From NCBI GenBank assembly GCA_965267405.1, contig OZ253954.1, forward strand, positions 2,170,001 through 2,234,000: a stretch of DNA of 64,000 bases, read 5' to 3'. Numbering within the stretch: the first letter of the stretch is position 1; each line of letters starts with the position of its first letter. The translations under genes were made by a program, and so were the position numbers. This DNA is from JAPPOI01 sp028818055. GTDB taxonomy: Bacteria > Pseudomonadota > Alphaproteobacteria > Rhodobacterales > Rhodobacteraceae. Shown one piece after another: positions 1 to 8,967 of the stretch. Below the pieces are notes generated by a model. The model worked only from the letters and a program-made list of their open reading frames with translations. It made no database searches and was not told the DNA's origin.

Positions 1-1
1 G

Positions 2-202
2 ACAGCTGAGTTTGCCAAATATGGGCGCAACCGGATCGCAGAAGGCAAGTTGCCGATCTGTGCCGAAATGTGCTCGACCAAGGCGCTTCTCGCTGGTGAC
101 GGCGACGTTGTGTCGGCGATCTATCGCGAGCGCGTTGTTGCACGCGGCTTCGGGTCTGGTGCCTGGGGCTGGGGCACTGCTTACGATCAGAAAGGCGGCT
201 AG
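2..202 (+). CDS. Formate dehydrogenase iron-sulfur (beta) subunit, C-terminal fragment
   Basis: Only the last 66 codons are in the window; the gene starts before base 1. The frame reads through CAEMCSTKALLAGDGD and ends GSGAWGWGTAYDQKGG before a TAG. This cysteine-containing tail is typical of the four-cluster FeS subunit of NAD-independent or quinone-linked formate dehydrogenases of Rhodobacteraceae. The subunit passes electrons from the molybdenum/tungsten catalytic subunit to the membrane cytochrome b. The next gene downstream is that cytochrome b, which supports the call. The catalytic subunit should lie upstream, outside the window. Confidence 0.85.
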   Translation, partial: TAEFAKYGRNRIAEGKLPICAEMCSTKALLAGDGDVVSAIYRERVVARGFGSGAWGWGTAYDQKGG

Positions 203-237
203 TCCGCGTTTCGGTCCTGCGTGACCTTTAATCAGAG

Positions 238-265
238 AAGGGCGGCCATTGCCGGCCGCCCTTTT
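238..265 (+). terminator. Hairpin between formate dehydrogenase subunit genes
   Basis: A perfect 10-bp inverted repeat (AAGGGCGGCC, loop ATTGCC, GGCCGCCCTT) is followed by only two more T. It sits between the FeS subunit and the cytochrome b subunit. It could be a weak terminator or an mRNA-stabilising hairpin that lowers expression of the downstream genes relative to the upstream ones. Confidence 0.55.
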
Positions 266-300
266 CAAATCACCCTTATTGAAATTGTCGGAGGTTGACC

Positions 301-1500
301 ATGATCCGAGTCTTGCTGGCAGCAGCGTTTTCGGCCTTGGTTTTCGTATCGCCCGTTGTGGCGCAAGAGACGTCCCAACCGGACCGGAGCGCGACCGGAG
401 GAGCACAAACGCTGGAAGACATACTTGCCCGACAGCGCGGCGAAAATGTCGACTCAGAATTCCGAAGTTCAAACATAGGGGATCCATCAAGTGCTGCCGG
501 CATCGCACAGCAGCTCGGTACGCTTGGCGGTGCCTCTGACGCCGAAGTGTGGCGTGCACTGCGCTACGGTTCATCCGACGTAACCGTTTCTGCGGGCGGC
601 GACGTTGCGCGGGTACTGGTGCAGGATGGTGGCATGGCTTGGCTGGAGTTCCGCGAGGGACCGCTCCGGACATATGGTGGCTACGCGTTGCTAGGAGTGC
701 TCGTCCTGCTGGTCTTATTCTATCTGCTGCGCGGGCGCATCAAGCTCGATGAAGAGCTTACAGGCCGGACCGTAACGCGTTTCAAGGCCATAGAGCGCTT
801 TGCGCATTGGCTATTGGCAGGGTCTTTCATTCTGCTGGGTATCACCGGCTTGCTTGTACTGTTCGGCAGGGTTTTCATCCTTCCGACCTTCGGACCAGAG
901 GTGAATTCCTACCTGCTGATTGGCAGTAAATGGGTGCACAACAACGTCTCTTGGGCGTTCATGCTTGGCCTTGTGATGGTTTTTGTAATGTGGGTCATTC
1001 ACAATATTCCCAACAGGACCGACCTGACGTGGTTTGCCCAAGGTGGCGGCATCATCGGCAACAACCACCCTCCGGCAAAGAAATTCAATGCTGGTCAGAA
1101 AATCATTTTCTGGTCAGTTATTTTACTTGGCGGATCGATTTCGATCTCCGGTCTATCGCTTCTTTTCCCGTTCGAACTGCCGCTTTTCGCGAAGACTTTC
1201 GCAGCCCTGAACAGTTTGGGAGCGCCGGGTTGGATTGGCATGGAACCGTTGCCAACGGTGTTGTCGCCTCAAGAAGAGATGCAACTTGCTCAAGCCTGGC
1301 ATGCTATTGTCTCATTTGTACTGATGGCGATTATCATTGCGCACATTTACATCGGATCAGTCGGAATGGAGGGCGCATATGATGCTATGGGCTCTGGAGA
1401 AGTCGATGAGGCTTGGGCACACCAGCATCACTCGATCTGGCTCGACGATTTGAAAAAGTCTCAGGCAGAAGAAACAGGGACGGCGGCACCAGCGGAATAA
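301..1500 (+). CDS. Formate dehydrogenase cytochrome b (gamma) subunit
   Basis: A 399-residue membrane cytochrome b that would take electrons from the FeS subunit to the quinone pool. It starts with a signal-like segment (MIRVLLAAAFSALVFV), followed by a hydrophilic stretch of about 100 residues. Hydrophobic segments lie near residues 124-143, 166-187, 211-236, 265-285 and 330-352. Histidines in or near helices (FAHWLL, WVHNN, WHAIV, IAHIY) are candidate haem ligands, as in the FdoI/FdnI family. An in-frame TTG lies 6 bases upstream, but ATG at 301 is better placed behind GGAGG at 290-294. The gene follows the FeS subunit after a hairpin and precedes a cytochrome c gene by 3 bases. Confidence 0.88.
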   Translation: MIRVLLAAAFSALVFVSPVVAQETSQPDRSATGGAQTLEDILARQRGENVDSEFRSSNIGDPSSAAGIAQQLGTLGGASDAEVWRALRYGSSDVTVSAGGDVARVLVQDGGMAWLEFREGPLRTYGGYALLGVLVLLVLFYLLRGRIKLDEELTGRTVTRFKAIERFAHWLLAGSFILLGITGLLVLFGRVFILPTFGPEVNSYLLIGSKWVHNNVSWAFMLGLVMVFVMWVIHNIPNRTDLTWFAQGGGIIGNNHPPAKKFNAGQKIIFWSVILLGGSISISGLSLLFPFELPLFAKTFAALNSLGAPGWIGMEPLPTVLSPQEEMQLAQAWHAIVSFVLMAIIIAHIYIGSVGMEGAYDAMGSGEVDEAWAHQHHSIWLDDLKKSQAEETGTAAPAE

Positions 1501-1503
1501 GAC

Positions 1504-2826
1504 ATGATGCGCACTGCGCTAATAACGTTTTGTTTCCTGCTGGCGAACTTGCCGGCCAGTGCCAACAACTTTACCACTCTGAAAGGTCATGGTGGGCCGA
1601 TTATGGGGCTTGCTGTCTCACCTGATGGAGTGGTCGCCAGCGCAAGTTTCGACAATTCGGTGGGTCTCTGGGCAGGCGGAGCCGCGACTTGGCTTGAAGG
1701 GCATGACGCGGCTGTCGTCGCGGTGGACTATAGCGAAGCCCCAGTTGTGGTTTCTGGAGGTGACGATTTCCGAGTGCTGGTTTGGGCACCGTATTTCGAC
1801 TCTCCGCTCGAACTCACGAAGCATCAAGGCAAGGTGGCGGCAATCGCAATTGCACCTGATCAAGCCGTTGTCGCAACTGCCGGGTGGGACGGCTTCATCA
1901 ACGTAACAAGCGTCGTCGATCTAATGAGAACACAGGACACGCCGGCGGAGCCCATCTTCAATACGGAGGTTCTTGACGGCCATCGCTCTAATGTGACGGA
2001 TGTAGAATTTGCGCCTGACGGGATGCTTTACTCGGCATCCGCTGACGGGACTATCCGTGAATGGGATAGTCGTCTGAACGCGCAGTCCGGTTCTCGCGTT
2101 TTGATCACACATGGTTTCGGCATCAACCAGTTGATCGTTGAAGAAGACTGGATCGCATACGGAGCGGTGGATGGTGGAACGCGTGCGGTCAACAGGGAAA
2201 CTGGTGATGTAATCGCCGACCTGACGCTGGAACGCCGTCCGATCCTCGCGATGGCGTACCACGCCGAGACTTCCCAACTCGCGGTTGGTGACGGGCAGGG
2301 CTACATCATGATGATCGACACGAGTGATTGGAGCATCACTCATGACTTTCGTGCTGCACGGCAAGGGCCGGTATGGGCACTAGCGTTTTCACCTGATGGC
2401 GAGACGATCTATGCTGGCGGACTGGATGACGTCATCTACGCATGGCCGGTTTCAGTTTTGGATGAATTCGATCCCGCAATCGACGGCGAACGCACATTCC
2501 TGCGCGAAGCGGACTCAATGCCAAATGGTGAACGACAATTCATGCGAAAGTGCTCGATATGCCATTCACTAGAGCCCGACGTCTCGCGAAAGGCCGGTCC
2601 GACACTCCATGGTGTGTTTGGTCGCGAAGCGGGGACTTTGGAGGGATACCGTTACTCTGATACCCTGTTGTCATCAGAAGTGATCTGGTCTGAAACCACG
2701 ATCGATGCCCTGTTTGATGAAGGGCCCGACGAGTATATTCCGGACTCCAAAATGCCGATGCAGCGGATTACCGGTGAAGATGATCGCCGCGACTTGATTG
2801 AATTCTTGCTAGAAGCAACACAATAA
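1504..2826 (+). CDS. WD40-repeat protein with C-terminal cytochrome c domain
   Basis: A 440-residue protein with an N-terminal signal peptide (MMRTALITFCFLLANLPASA), so probably periplasmic. Residues about 20-320 form a WD40-type beta-propeller: repeated blocks with FSPDG/VSPDG and trailing W-D or W-A positions. Residues about 335-440 are a class I cytochrome c domain with the haem motif CSICH near residue 350 and a candidate axial Met in SKMPMQ near 416. It lies 3 bases after the formate dehydrogenase cytochrome b gene, so it is probably in the same operon. A role in electron transfer from, or assembly of, that enzyme is inferred, not shown. Confidence 0.82.
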   Translation: MMRTALITFCFLLANLPASANNFTTLKGHGGPIMGLAVSPDGVVASASFDNSVGLWAGGAATWLEGHDAAVVAVDYSEAPVVVSGGDDFRVLVWAPYFDSPLELTKHQGKVAAIAIAPDQAVVATAGWDGFINVTSVVDLMRTQDTPAEPIFNTEVLDGHRSNVTDVEFAPDGMLYSASADGTIREWDSRLNAQSGSRVLITHGFGINQLIVEEDWIAYGAVDGGTRAVNRETGDVIADLTLERRPILAMAYHAETSQLAVGDGQGYIMMIDTSDWSITHDFRAARQGPVWALAFSPDGETIYAGGLDDVIYAWPVSVLDEFDPAIDGERTFLREADSMPNGERQFMRKCSICHSLEPDVSRKAGPTLHGVFGREAGTLEGYRYSDTLLSSEVIWSETTIDALFDEGPDEYIPDSKMPMQRITGEDDRRDLIEFLLEATQ

Positions 2827-2845
2827 AGATGAAGGGAAGGGTGCG

Positions 2846-2974
2846 ATGAGAGTTATGCTTTATGGGTTTGCCGCAGTTATTTTGATTGCGGTCGCTTCGG
2901 ATCAAATCCTGAACCACATTGGGTTTTCGTCGCAAGAACGGATGTCGGGCGCGTCGACTCGTCTCGGAAACTGA
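2846..2974 (+). CDS. Small single-pass membrane protein, 42 residues
   Basis: A short ORF beginning MRVMLYGFAAVILIAVASDQ and ending STRLGN. Residues 5-17 are hydrophobic and would form one membrane segment or an uncleaved signal anchor; the rest is polar. An AGGGAAGGG ribosome-binding site lies 5-13 bases before the ATG, and the gene is 19 bases after the WD40-cytochrome gene, which suggests cotranscription. No function is recognised. Its position and shape suggest a small accessory protein of a membrane complex, but this is inference. Confidence 0.6.
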   Translation: MRVMLYGFAAVILIAVASDQILNHIGFSSQERMSGASTRLGN

Positions 2975-3192
2975 ATAGCGATCAATTAATTCCGCACCGC
3001 CCGAGTCCATGAGCGGACCACCATTCGGCGGCAAATGCTGATGTCAGTATTTTCTGAAAATTTGACTTCTTTCACTGCCATTACTGGCGCCGCTGCCCGC
3101 AGACCTTAATCGGATTGTCCTTTAGTCAAATGGCCAGAAAGTAGAGAACGTGCTTCTAAAAAGCATTCGTTCTTTTTTAGTGCGAAGGAAGG

Positions 3193-3267
3193 TGGCAGCC
3201 CGTAGGGGAATCGAACCCCTCTTTCCAGGTTGAAAACCTGGCGTCCTAACCGATAGACGAACGGGCC
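3193..3267 (-). tRNA. tRNA-Glu (anticodon UUC)
   Basis: On the minus strand the sequence folds into a full cloverleaf: acceptor GGCCCGT pairing with ACGGGCT (G1-U72 wobble), D-arm with GGTTAG loop, anticodon stem CCAGG/CCTGG with loop TTTTCAA (anticodon TTC), and T-arm AGGGG-TTCGATT-CCCCT. The discriminator is G and the CCA end is encoded (positions 3195-3193). It is 75 nt long. It lies downstream of recJ on the same strand. Confidence 0.97.
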
Positions 3268-3373
3268 AGCACCCGCGCTACTTAGGCAAAGTGCCTGCCA
3301 AGGGCAAGAGGGTTTTTTCAAAGAAGTATCAACGGCACATTAGAGCATGTGAGTGGCGATTTCCGGGTGCGCG

Positions 3374-5128
3374 TTAAACCGGCGCCGCATCGTCGATGCG
3401 GAGCTGGACGCTTTTTCGTCCACCCCAATGGTTGATTTCCAGTTTTCCGGCCAAATGAAATCTTGCACCCGAGCCGCTGGCCAATGCAGTTCCGAGATCG
3501 CTGTCAAATGCGCCGAATGCAATTCCGTCAATGCGCGTGCCAAGACCGTCTCCGAATGAAACCTTCAAATGCCCGGAGCCGACTTCTCTGGCGTGCAAGA
3601 TTGCAACGTCAGGGAACGCAAAGCGAGGAGCCGGGGCGGCCTGTCCAAAGGGTCCTACACGTTCGATCTCCTCAGCAAGATCAATCGTCGTTGCTTGCGG
3701 CATAAGGGGGGCGTCGATGCGAAGATCGCGAGGGCCCAGTTTACCAGCGCCTTGTTTGTCGAGAAGTTCGCTGAGCCGCGCCATCGCCGATCCCAGCTGG
3801 CTTCGGGCAACTGTCAATCCGGCCGCCATTCGATGGCCGCCACCTTTTATCAGCAGACCTTCGGCAGAGACGCGCTGCACCGAGTGACCAAGATCAATGC
3901 CAGCAATCGATCGCCCTGACCCTTTGCCTTCGTCTCCATCCAGACCGATCACGACGGTTGGACGTCCTGTGGCTTCCTTGATGCGCGCAGCGACAATGCC
4001 AACAACGCCTGGATGCCATCCTTCCCCCGCAGCCCACACCAGAGGTCCGTCGAGACCGCGCGCCTCTGCTTGGATCATCGCAGCCTCGCGAACCGACTGT
4101 TCGATTTCGCGGCGCTCCGAATTCAGCTGATCGAGTTTCTCGGCCAAAGCCTGAGCCTCGTCAGGGTCGTGGGTAGAAAGACATCGGGCGCCCAAGTCCG
4201 CCCGTCCGATCCGACCTCCGGCGTTTATGCGTGGCCCGAATATGTAACCAAGATGGTGGGCTGACGGAGGCGCATCGAGCTTTGCAATATCGGCCAAGGC
4301 GGCAACGCCCGGGCGTGCCCGTTTTGCCATAACCTTGAGCCCTTGTCGCACAAACGCGCGATTCACACCGATTAGTGGCGCCACATCAGCAACGGTGGCC
4401 AAAGCGACCAGATCCAGCAGCGACAATAGGTCCGGAGCGTTTTGACCTTTAGCTTTTAGCTGCCGATTGCATTCAACCAACACAAGAAAGACAACCGCCG
4501 CGGCACACAAATGTGCCAGTTCGCCCGATTCATCCTGACGATTTGGATTTACGACAGCCAATGCGGAAGGGAGTGTTTCCTCTGCCAAGTGGTGATCGAG
4601 AATTATGACGTCCGCAGCTTTTCCAGCTGCGATGGCGTCGAAACTTAGCGTCCCGCAATCGACGCAGATTATCAGGTCGTGTGTTGACGCCAACTCCCTC
4701 ATAGCGGTCGGGTTTGGGCCGTACCCCTCGTCTATTCGGTCCGGCACATAGAGTGTCGCGTTGCTGCCTTGGTGCCTCAGCCAATCAAGCAAAAGTGCGG
4801 CGGATGATCCGCCGTCGACGTCATAATCTGCAAAGATCGCGATCTTTTGGCTTCGCTCAACTGCACTCAGGATGCGGCTTCCCGCAGCTTCCATGTCGCG
4901 CAGGCTGCGAGGATCTGGAAGCAAGTCTCGAAGGGCGGGGCTGAGGAACTGGCTAGCATCTTCCGGAGCAATTCCACGCGCCGCGAGAATTCTGCAAATG
5001 GGTCCGGGCAAAAGGGTTTGCTGTTCTAGCGCCTCTGATCGCCGGATGAGATCGGAGTCAGGTCCCGTCCAACGCCGCCCGGTCAGCGACGCTTCCACGC
5101 CCAGAAATGCGTCGCCCGGTCCGGTCAA
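3374..5128 (-). CDS. recJ: Single-stranded-DNA-specific exonuclease RecJ
   Basis: A 584-residue 5'-to-3' ssDNA exonuclease used in recombination and mismatch repair. DHH-superfamily motifs are intact: DYDVDG at residues 101-106, DCG at 157-159 and LDHH at 177-180. The DHHA1 domain follows, with the GGGHRMAAG motif in the middle third, then the C-terminal OB-fold. Length fits the family. The start codon overlaps the glpX stop by 4 bases (ATGA), so the two genes are translationally coupled. Confidence 0.95.
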   Translation of the reverse strand: MTGPGDAFLGVEASLTGRRWTGPDSDLIRRSEALEQQTLLPGPICRILAARGIAPEDASQFLSPALRDLLPDPRSLRDMEAAGSRILSAVERSQKIAIFADYDVDGGSSAALLLDWLRHQGSNATLYVPDRIDEGYGPNPTAMRELASTHDLIICVDCGTLSFDAIAAGKAADVIILDHHLAEETLPSALAVVNPNRQDESGELAHLCAAAVVFLVLVECNRQLKAKGQNAPDLLSLLDLVALATVADVAPLIGVNRAFVRQGLKVMAKRARPGVAALADIAKLDAPPSAHHLGYIFGPRINAGGRIGRADLGARCLSTHDPDEAQALAEKLDQLNSERREIEQSVREAAMIQAEARGLDGPLVWAAGEGWHPGVVGIVAARIKEATGRPTVVIGLDGDEGKGSGRSIAGIDLGHSVQRVSAEGLLIKGGGHRMAAGLTVARSQLGSAMARLSELLDKQGAGKLGPRDLRIDAPLMPQATTIDLAEEIERVGPFGQAAPAPRFAFPDVAILHAREVGSGHLKVSFGDGLGTRIDGIAFGAFDSDLGTALASGSGARFHLAGKLEINHWGGRKSVQLRIDDAAPV

Positions 5129-6090
5129 TTCTCGATCGGGTGGCGATAGTTCATGCGTCGCACAGAACCCGTCTTGGAACGCATGAGGATGGTTTCGGCG
5201 GTCAGTACGCCCGGCTCTCGCTTGATACCCGGCAAGATAGAACCGTCAGTAACGCCGGTGGCTGCGAAGATCACGTCGCCGGTTACCATATCGTCACGTG
5301 TATACACGCGATCGAAGTTTGTAATGCCTGCGTTGGCCGCACGTTGCTTTTCATCGTCGCTTCGGAACACAAGCTTTCCGAACATTTGCCCGCCCATGCA
5401 TTTCAAAGCAGCGGCGGCCAAAACGCCTTCGGGCGCGCCGCCCTGGCCCATGTACATGTCGATACCAGTGGTGGGCTCGGCGCAATGAATGACACCCGCG
5501 ACATCGCCGTCGGTAATAAGTCGGATGGCCGCACCCGTTGTCCGAATTTCCGCGATGATGTTTTCGTGGCGCGGTCTTTCAAGAACGCAGACCGTAATGT
5601 CTTCTGTGGAACACCCTTTTGCGGCAGCAAGAGCACTGACACGCTCAGCCGGTGTCATGTCCATGGTCACAACGCCTTGTCGGTATCCGGGACCGATTGC
5701 CAGTTTGTCCATGTATGTGTCGGGCGCATGGAGCATCGTGCCACGTGGACCCATAGCGATGACAGCCAATGCGTTGGGCATATCCTTGGCGGTCAAAGTG
5801 GTGCCTTCGAGCGGATCGAGCGCAATGTCGACTTCGGGACCGGTGCCACTGCCGACCTCTTCTCCGATGTAAAGCATCGGCGCCTCGTCACGTTCACCTT
5901 CACCGATTACGACAACACCCTGAATTTCAAGTTGATTTAGCTGCGTACGCATGGCGTCAACTGCGGCCTGGTCGGCAGCCTTTTCGTCACCGCGGCCGAT
6001 CTGACGGGCCGACGCAAGGGCCGCAGCCTCGGATACACGGGCAAGGCCCAATGACAGCATTCGATCATGAAATTCGGGGGCGTCACTCAT
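5125..6090 (-). CDS. glpX: Class II fructose-1,6-bisphosphatase GlpX
   Basis: A 321-residue metal-dependent phosphatase that converts fructose-1,6-bisphosphate to fructose-6-phosphate in gluconeogenesis. Family motifs are present: GEGERDEAPM at residues 63-72 and DPLEGTT at 92-98 (metal and phosphate binding). The start MSDAPEFHD is chosen because it matches the family N-terminus and has AAGGAA 6 bases upstream; an upstream in-frame ATG would add 18 unlikely residues. It overlaps recJ by 4 bases and is divergent from purA across 167 bases. Confidence 0.95.
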   Translation of the reverse strand: MSDAPEFHDRMLSLGLARVSEAAALASARQIGRGDEKAADQAAVDAMRTQLNQLEIQGVVVIGEGERDEAPMLYIGEEVGSGTGPEVDIALDPLEGTTLTAKDMPNALAVIAMGPRGTMLHAPDTYMDKLAIGPGYRQGVVTMDMTPAERVSALAAAKGCSTEDITVCVLERPRHENIIAEIRTTGAAIRLITDGDVAGVIHCAEPTTGIDMYMGQGGAPEGVLAAAALKCMGGQMFGKLVFRSDDEKQRAANAGITNFDRVYTRDDMVTGDVIFAATGVTDGSILPGIKREPGVLTAETILMRSKTGSVRRMNYRHPIEN

Positions 6091-6257
6091 AGTATTTCCT
6101 TCAGTTTGTGGGTGTGTCCTATCGGCCAGAGTGCAGCCGGGCAAGCCTGTTGAATCGTGTTAGCGTCCACAATATTGCGGATTCGCGTATTTTTGGTTTC
6201 ACCGGCGGCGTTCACTCGGTATACGGCGGCGGGTTCAACCATCCTGGGGAATGTCTC

Positions 6258-7550
6258 ATGGCAAATGTGGTGGTCGTCGGCGCTCAGTGGGGCGACGAAG
6301 GCAAGGGCAAAATCGTCGATTGGCTGAGCGAGCGAGCAGACGTCATTGCCCGTTTTCAGGGTGGGCACAACGCCGGCCATACGTTGGTTATCGACGGAGA
6401 GGTCTACAAACTTCACGCTCTGCCGTCAGGCGTTGTACGCGGCGGCAAACTGAGCGTTATCGGAAACGGTGTTGTGTTGGACCCGTGGCATTTGGTCAAA
6501 GAGATTGCGACCATTCGTGAGCAGGGCGTCGAAATCACGCCTGAGACTCTGATGATCGCCGAAAACACGCCCCTGATCTTACCGCTCCACGGTGAGCTGG
6601 ATCGCGCGCGCGAATCCCAAAACTCGGTGGCCAAGATTGGGACCACGGGACGTGGAATCGGACCGGCGTATGAGGACAAAGTCGGGCGACGAGTCGTTCG
6701 TGTGGCCGATCTCGCTGATGACGCAACCTTGGAAACCCGGGTTGGCCGACTATTGGTCCATCACGATGCACTTCGACGCGGATTAGGATTACCACCAATT
6801 GATGCAGACGGGTTGTTGCAAAGCCTGCGTGAGATCGCGCCAGAAATTTTGCCTTACGCGGCGCCGGTCTGGAAAGTCTTGAATGAACGGCGACGCAAGG
6901 GCCAACGGATCCTGTTTGAAGGCGCCCAAGGTGTATTGCTTGACGTTGACTTCGGAACCTATCCGTTCGTCACATCATCGAATGTTATTTCTGGTCAAGC
7001 CGCGACGGGTACTGGCATTGGGCCAGGTTCCATCGATTTCGTGCTTGGGATTGTGAAAGCTTACACGACCCGAGTGGGCGAAGGTCCATTCCCGACAGAG
7101 CTGTTTGACGACGATGGCCAACGGCTTGGAGAACGCGGGCACGAGTTTGGAACCACAACAGGTCGGAAACGGCGCTGCGGTTGGTTTGATGCCGTCCTGG
7201 TGCGGCAGACGTGTGCGACCAGCGGCGTCAACGGAATTGCATTGACGAAACTCGATGTGCTGGACGGATTTGAGGAGCTGAAGATCTGCGTGGGATATGA
7301 TCTTGACGGGGAAACTTTGGATTACCTCCCAACTGCCGCCGACAAGCAAGCCCGAGCCAAACCGATCTATGAAACTATGCCCGGATGGTCAGAAAGCACT
7401 GCAGGTGCACGGTCTTGGTCAGAGCTTCCGGGCGAGGCCGTTAAATACGTTCGCCGGATTGAAGAGCTGATCCAGTGCCCCGTAGCGCTCTTGTCTACGT
7501 CGCCCGAGCGCGATGACACCATCCTCGTTACTGATCCGTTTGACGACTGA
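6258..7550 (+). CDS. purA: Adenylosuccinate synthetase
   Basis: A 430-residue enzyme that joins IMP and aspartate with GTP in AMP synthesis. The start MANVVVVGAQWGDEGKGK is the classic PurA N-terminus, with the GDEGKGK P-loop at residues 12-18; longer upstream reading frame is unlikely to be translated. The GTTTGRKRRCGWFD segment near residues 300-314 is also typical. A GGGGAA ribosome site precedes the ATG. The stop overlaps the next start (TGATG), linking it to the DUF2842 gene. Confidence 0.97.
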   Translation: MANVVVVGAQWGDEGKGKIVDWLSERADVIARFQGGHNAGHTLVIDGEVYKLHALPSGVVRGGKLSVIGNGVVLDPWHLVKEIATIREQGVEITPETLMIAENTPLILPLHGELDRARESQNSVAKIGTTGRGIGPAYEDKVGRRVVRVADLADDATLETRVGRLLVHHDALRRGLGLPPIDADGLLQSLREIAPEILPYAAPVWKVLNERRRKGQRILFEGAQGVLLDVDFGTYPFVTSSNVISGQAATGTGIGPGSIDFVLGIVKAYTTRVGEGPFPTELFDDDGQRLGERGHEFGTTTGRKRRCGWFDAVLVRQTCATSGVNGIALTKLDVLDGFEELKICVGYDLDGETLDYLPTAADKQARAKPIYETMPGWSESTAGARSWSELPGEAVKYVRRIEELIQCPVALLSTSPERDDTILVTDPFDD

Positions 7551-7789
7551 TGGCACTCTCGTACAAAGCACGCCGTCGTTGGGCTTTGGTCATCCTTTTG
7601 ATTGGATTACCTATCTACGCCGTACTCGCGATTACGATAGTCGGACTTTTTGATCGCCCGCCGTTCTGGCTTGAACTTGTGATCTACGTCGTGCTCGGCG
7701 TTTTGTGGGCTCTGCCATTCCGCGCAGTGTTTCGGGGAGTTGGAAAAGCCGACCCTAACGCTGACAACAAAACGGAAACTTCAGACTAG
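7550..7789 (+). CDS. DUF2842 small membrane protein
   Basis: A 79-residue protein with a basic N-terminus (YKARRR) and two hydrophobic segments at about residues 11-32 and 40-58. The layout and the LVIYVVLGVLWALPFR segment match the DUF2842 family found next to purA or other housekeeping genes in Alphaproteobacteria. Its ATG overlaps the purA stop by one base. Function is unknown. Confidence 0.8.
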   Translation: MALSYKARRRWALVILLIGLPIYAVLAITIVGLFDRPPFWLELVIYVVLGVLWALPFRAVFRGVGKADPNADNKTETSD

Positions 7790-7806
7790 CAGCTACACTT
7801 GTAGTT

Positions 7807-8967
7807 TCAGTCTTTTGTCAGCGTCTCGATCAGGCGATCCATGAAGGCATTGCCGGCTTCAAACTGCTCTACAGCCAGAAATTCATTTGGCTGATGAGCC
7901 TGAGCGATGTCCCCGGGTCCACAAACAACGGATGAATAGCCGCCATTTTGAAAATGTCCGGCCTCTGTTCCGTAGCTGACAACGTGTGTGCCGTTGTCAC
8001 CGGTCAGCCGCCTAGTCAGAGCTTCGGCCTCACCATCATTTTCTGGCGTCAAAGGCGGAACGCCAAAATAGGGTTTAGTGGAAATACCTGTATCAGGATG
8101 AACGGACTTCATGTCCGCATCGATTTGTTCAACTTTTTCGAGAAAGCGGGCTTCCCAGGCTTCTCTGTCGTCTCCCGGAACAAATCTGAAATCGAGATCG
8201 AAATGGCAGTCTTTGGCAGTGATGTTGTGGGCCGTGCCACCGTTGATCATCCCGACGTGCACCGTTGTCCAAGGCGGTTCGAATATCGAAGCCAATTCAG
8301 AGGGTTCAGCGGCTTTGTTTTCGGCATTCATCTGATTGGCCCACTCAATCAGTCGCGCGCCCTGCATGATCGCGCTGACTCCGGTGTGCATCAGCGAAGA
8401 ATGAACCTCAAAGCCTTGCATGTGCACGGCAAACCCGCTGCCACCTTTGTGTCCAGTCACGACCTTCATCATCGACGGCTCGCCGATGATCGCGACGTCC
8501 GCCTTGGGAACCTTGCCGCGCATGGCATCGATCAATGGTGGGGCGCCTTCACAGCCAATTTCCTCGTCGAAACTTAAGGCAATTTGTAAGGGTCGCTTCA
8601 GGGGTTGTTCTTTTGCGCGAACCAGAGCGGCCAAAGCAATCGCGTCAAAACCCTTCATGTCGCATGTGCCGCGACCAAAAAGCTTTCCATCGCGTTCAAC
8701 GACTTGCCAAGGGTCGGTTGCCCAGTTTTGACCGTCTACCGGGACAACGTCCGTATGACCGGACAATACAATGCCACCTTCGACATTTGGCCCAACGCTT
8801 GCAAAAATCGCCTCTTTAGTCCCGTCTTCATTCGGCATGCGATGCGTTTGGATTCCATTTGACGAAAGGTATCCGTCGACCCATTCAACAAGATCGAGGT
8901 TTGAATCTCGGCTGACTGTCGGAAAAGACACCAATGCCGTCAGAATTTCCCTTGGCGAGCGATTCAT
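7807..8967 (-). CDS. argE: M20-family deacetylase, acetylornithine deacetylase (ArgE) type
   Basis: A 386-residue zinc hydrolase. M20 metal-site residues are visible: H71 and D73 in SGHTDVVPVDG, D103 in GTCDMKG, the catalytic pair E135-E136 in FDEEIGCEG, and a C-terminal His region (TEAGHFQ). Length and motifs match ArgE, which releases acetate from N-acetylornithine. The start overlaps the stop of the upstream ABC ATPase gene by 4 bases. Because it is coupled to a peptide transporter, a role on imported N-acyl or dipeptide substrates is an equally good reading; the gene symbol is family-level. Confidence 0.8.
   Translation of the reverse strand: MNRSPREILTALVSFPTVSRDSNLDLVEWVDGYLSSNGIQTHRMPNEDGTKEAIFASVGPNVEGGIVLSGHTDVVPVDGQNWATDPWQVVERDGKLFGRGTCDMKGFDAIALAALVRAKEQPLKRPLQIALSFDEEIGCEGAPPLIDAMRGKVPKADVAIIGEPSMMKVVTGHKGGSGFAVHMQGFEVHSSLMHTGVSAIMQGARLIEWANQMNAENKAAEPSELASIFEPPWTTVHVGMINGGTAHNITAKDCHFDLDFRFVPGDDREAWEARFLEKVEQIDADMKSVHPDTGISTKPYFGVPPLTPENDGEAEALTRRLTGDNGTHVVSYGTEAGHFQNGGYSSVVCGPGDIAQAHQPNEFLAVEQFEAGNAFMDRLIETLTKD

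Noticed and set aside
5107..5940. 277-codon plus-strand frame over glpX
   Set aside because: Antisense to glpX, which has all family motifs.
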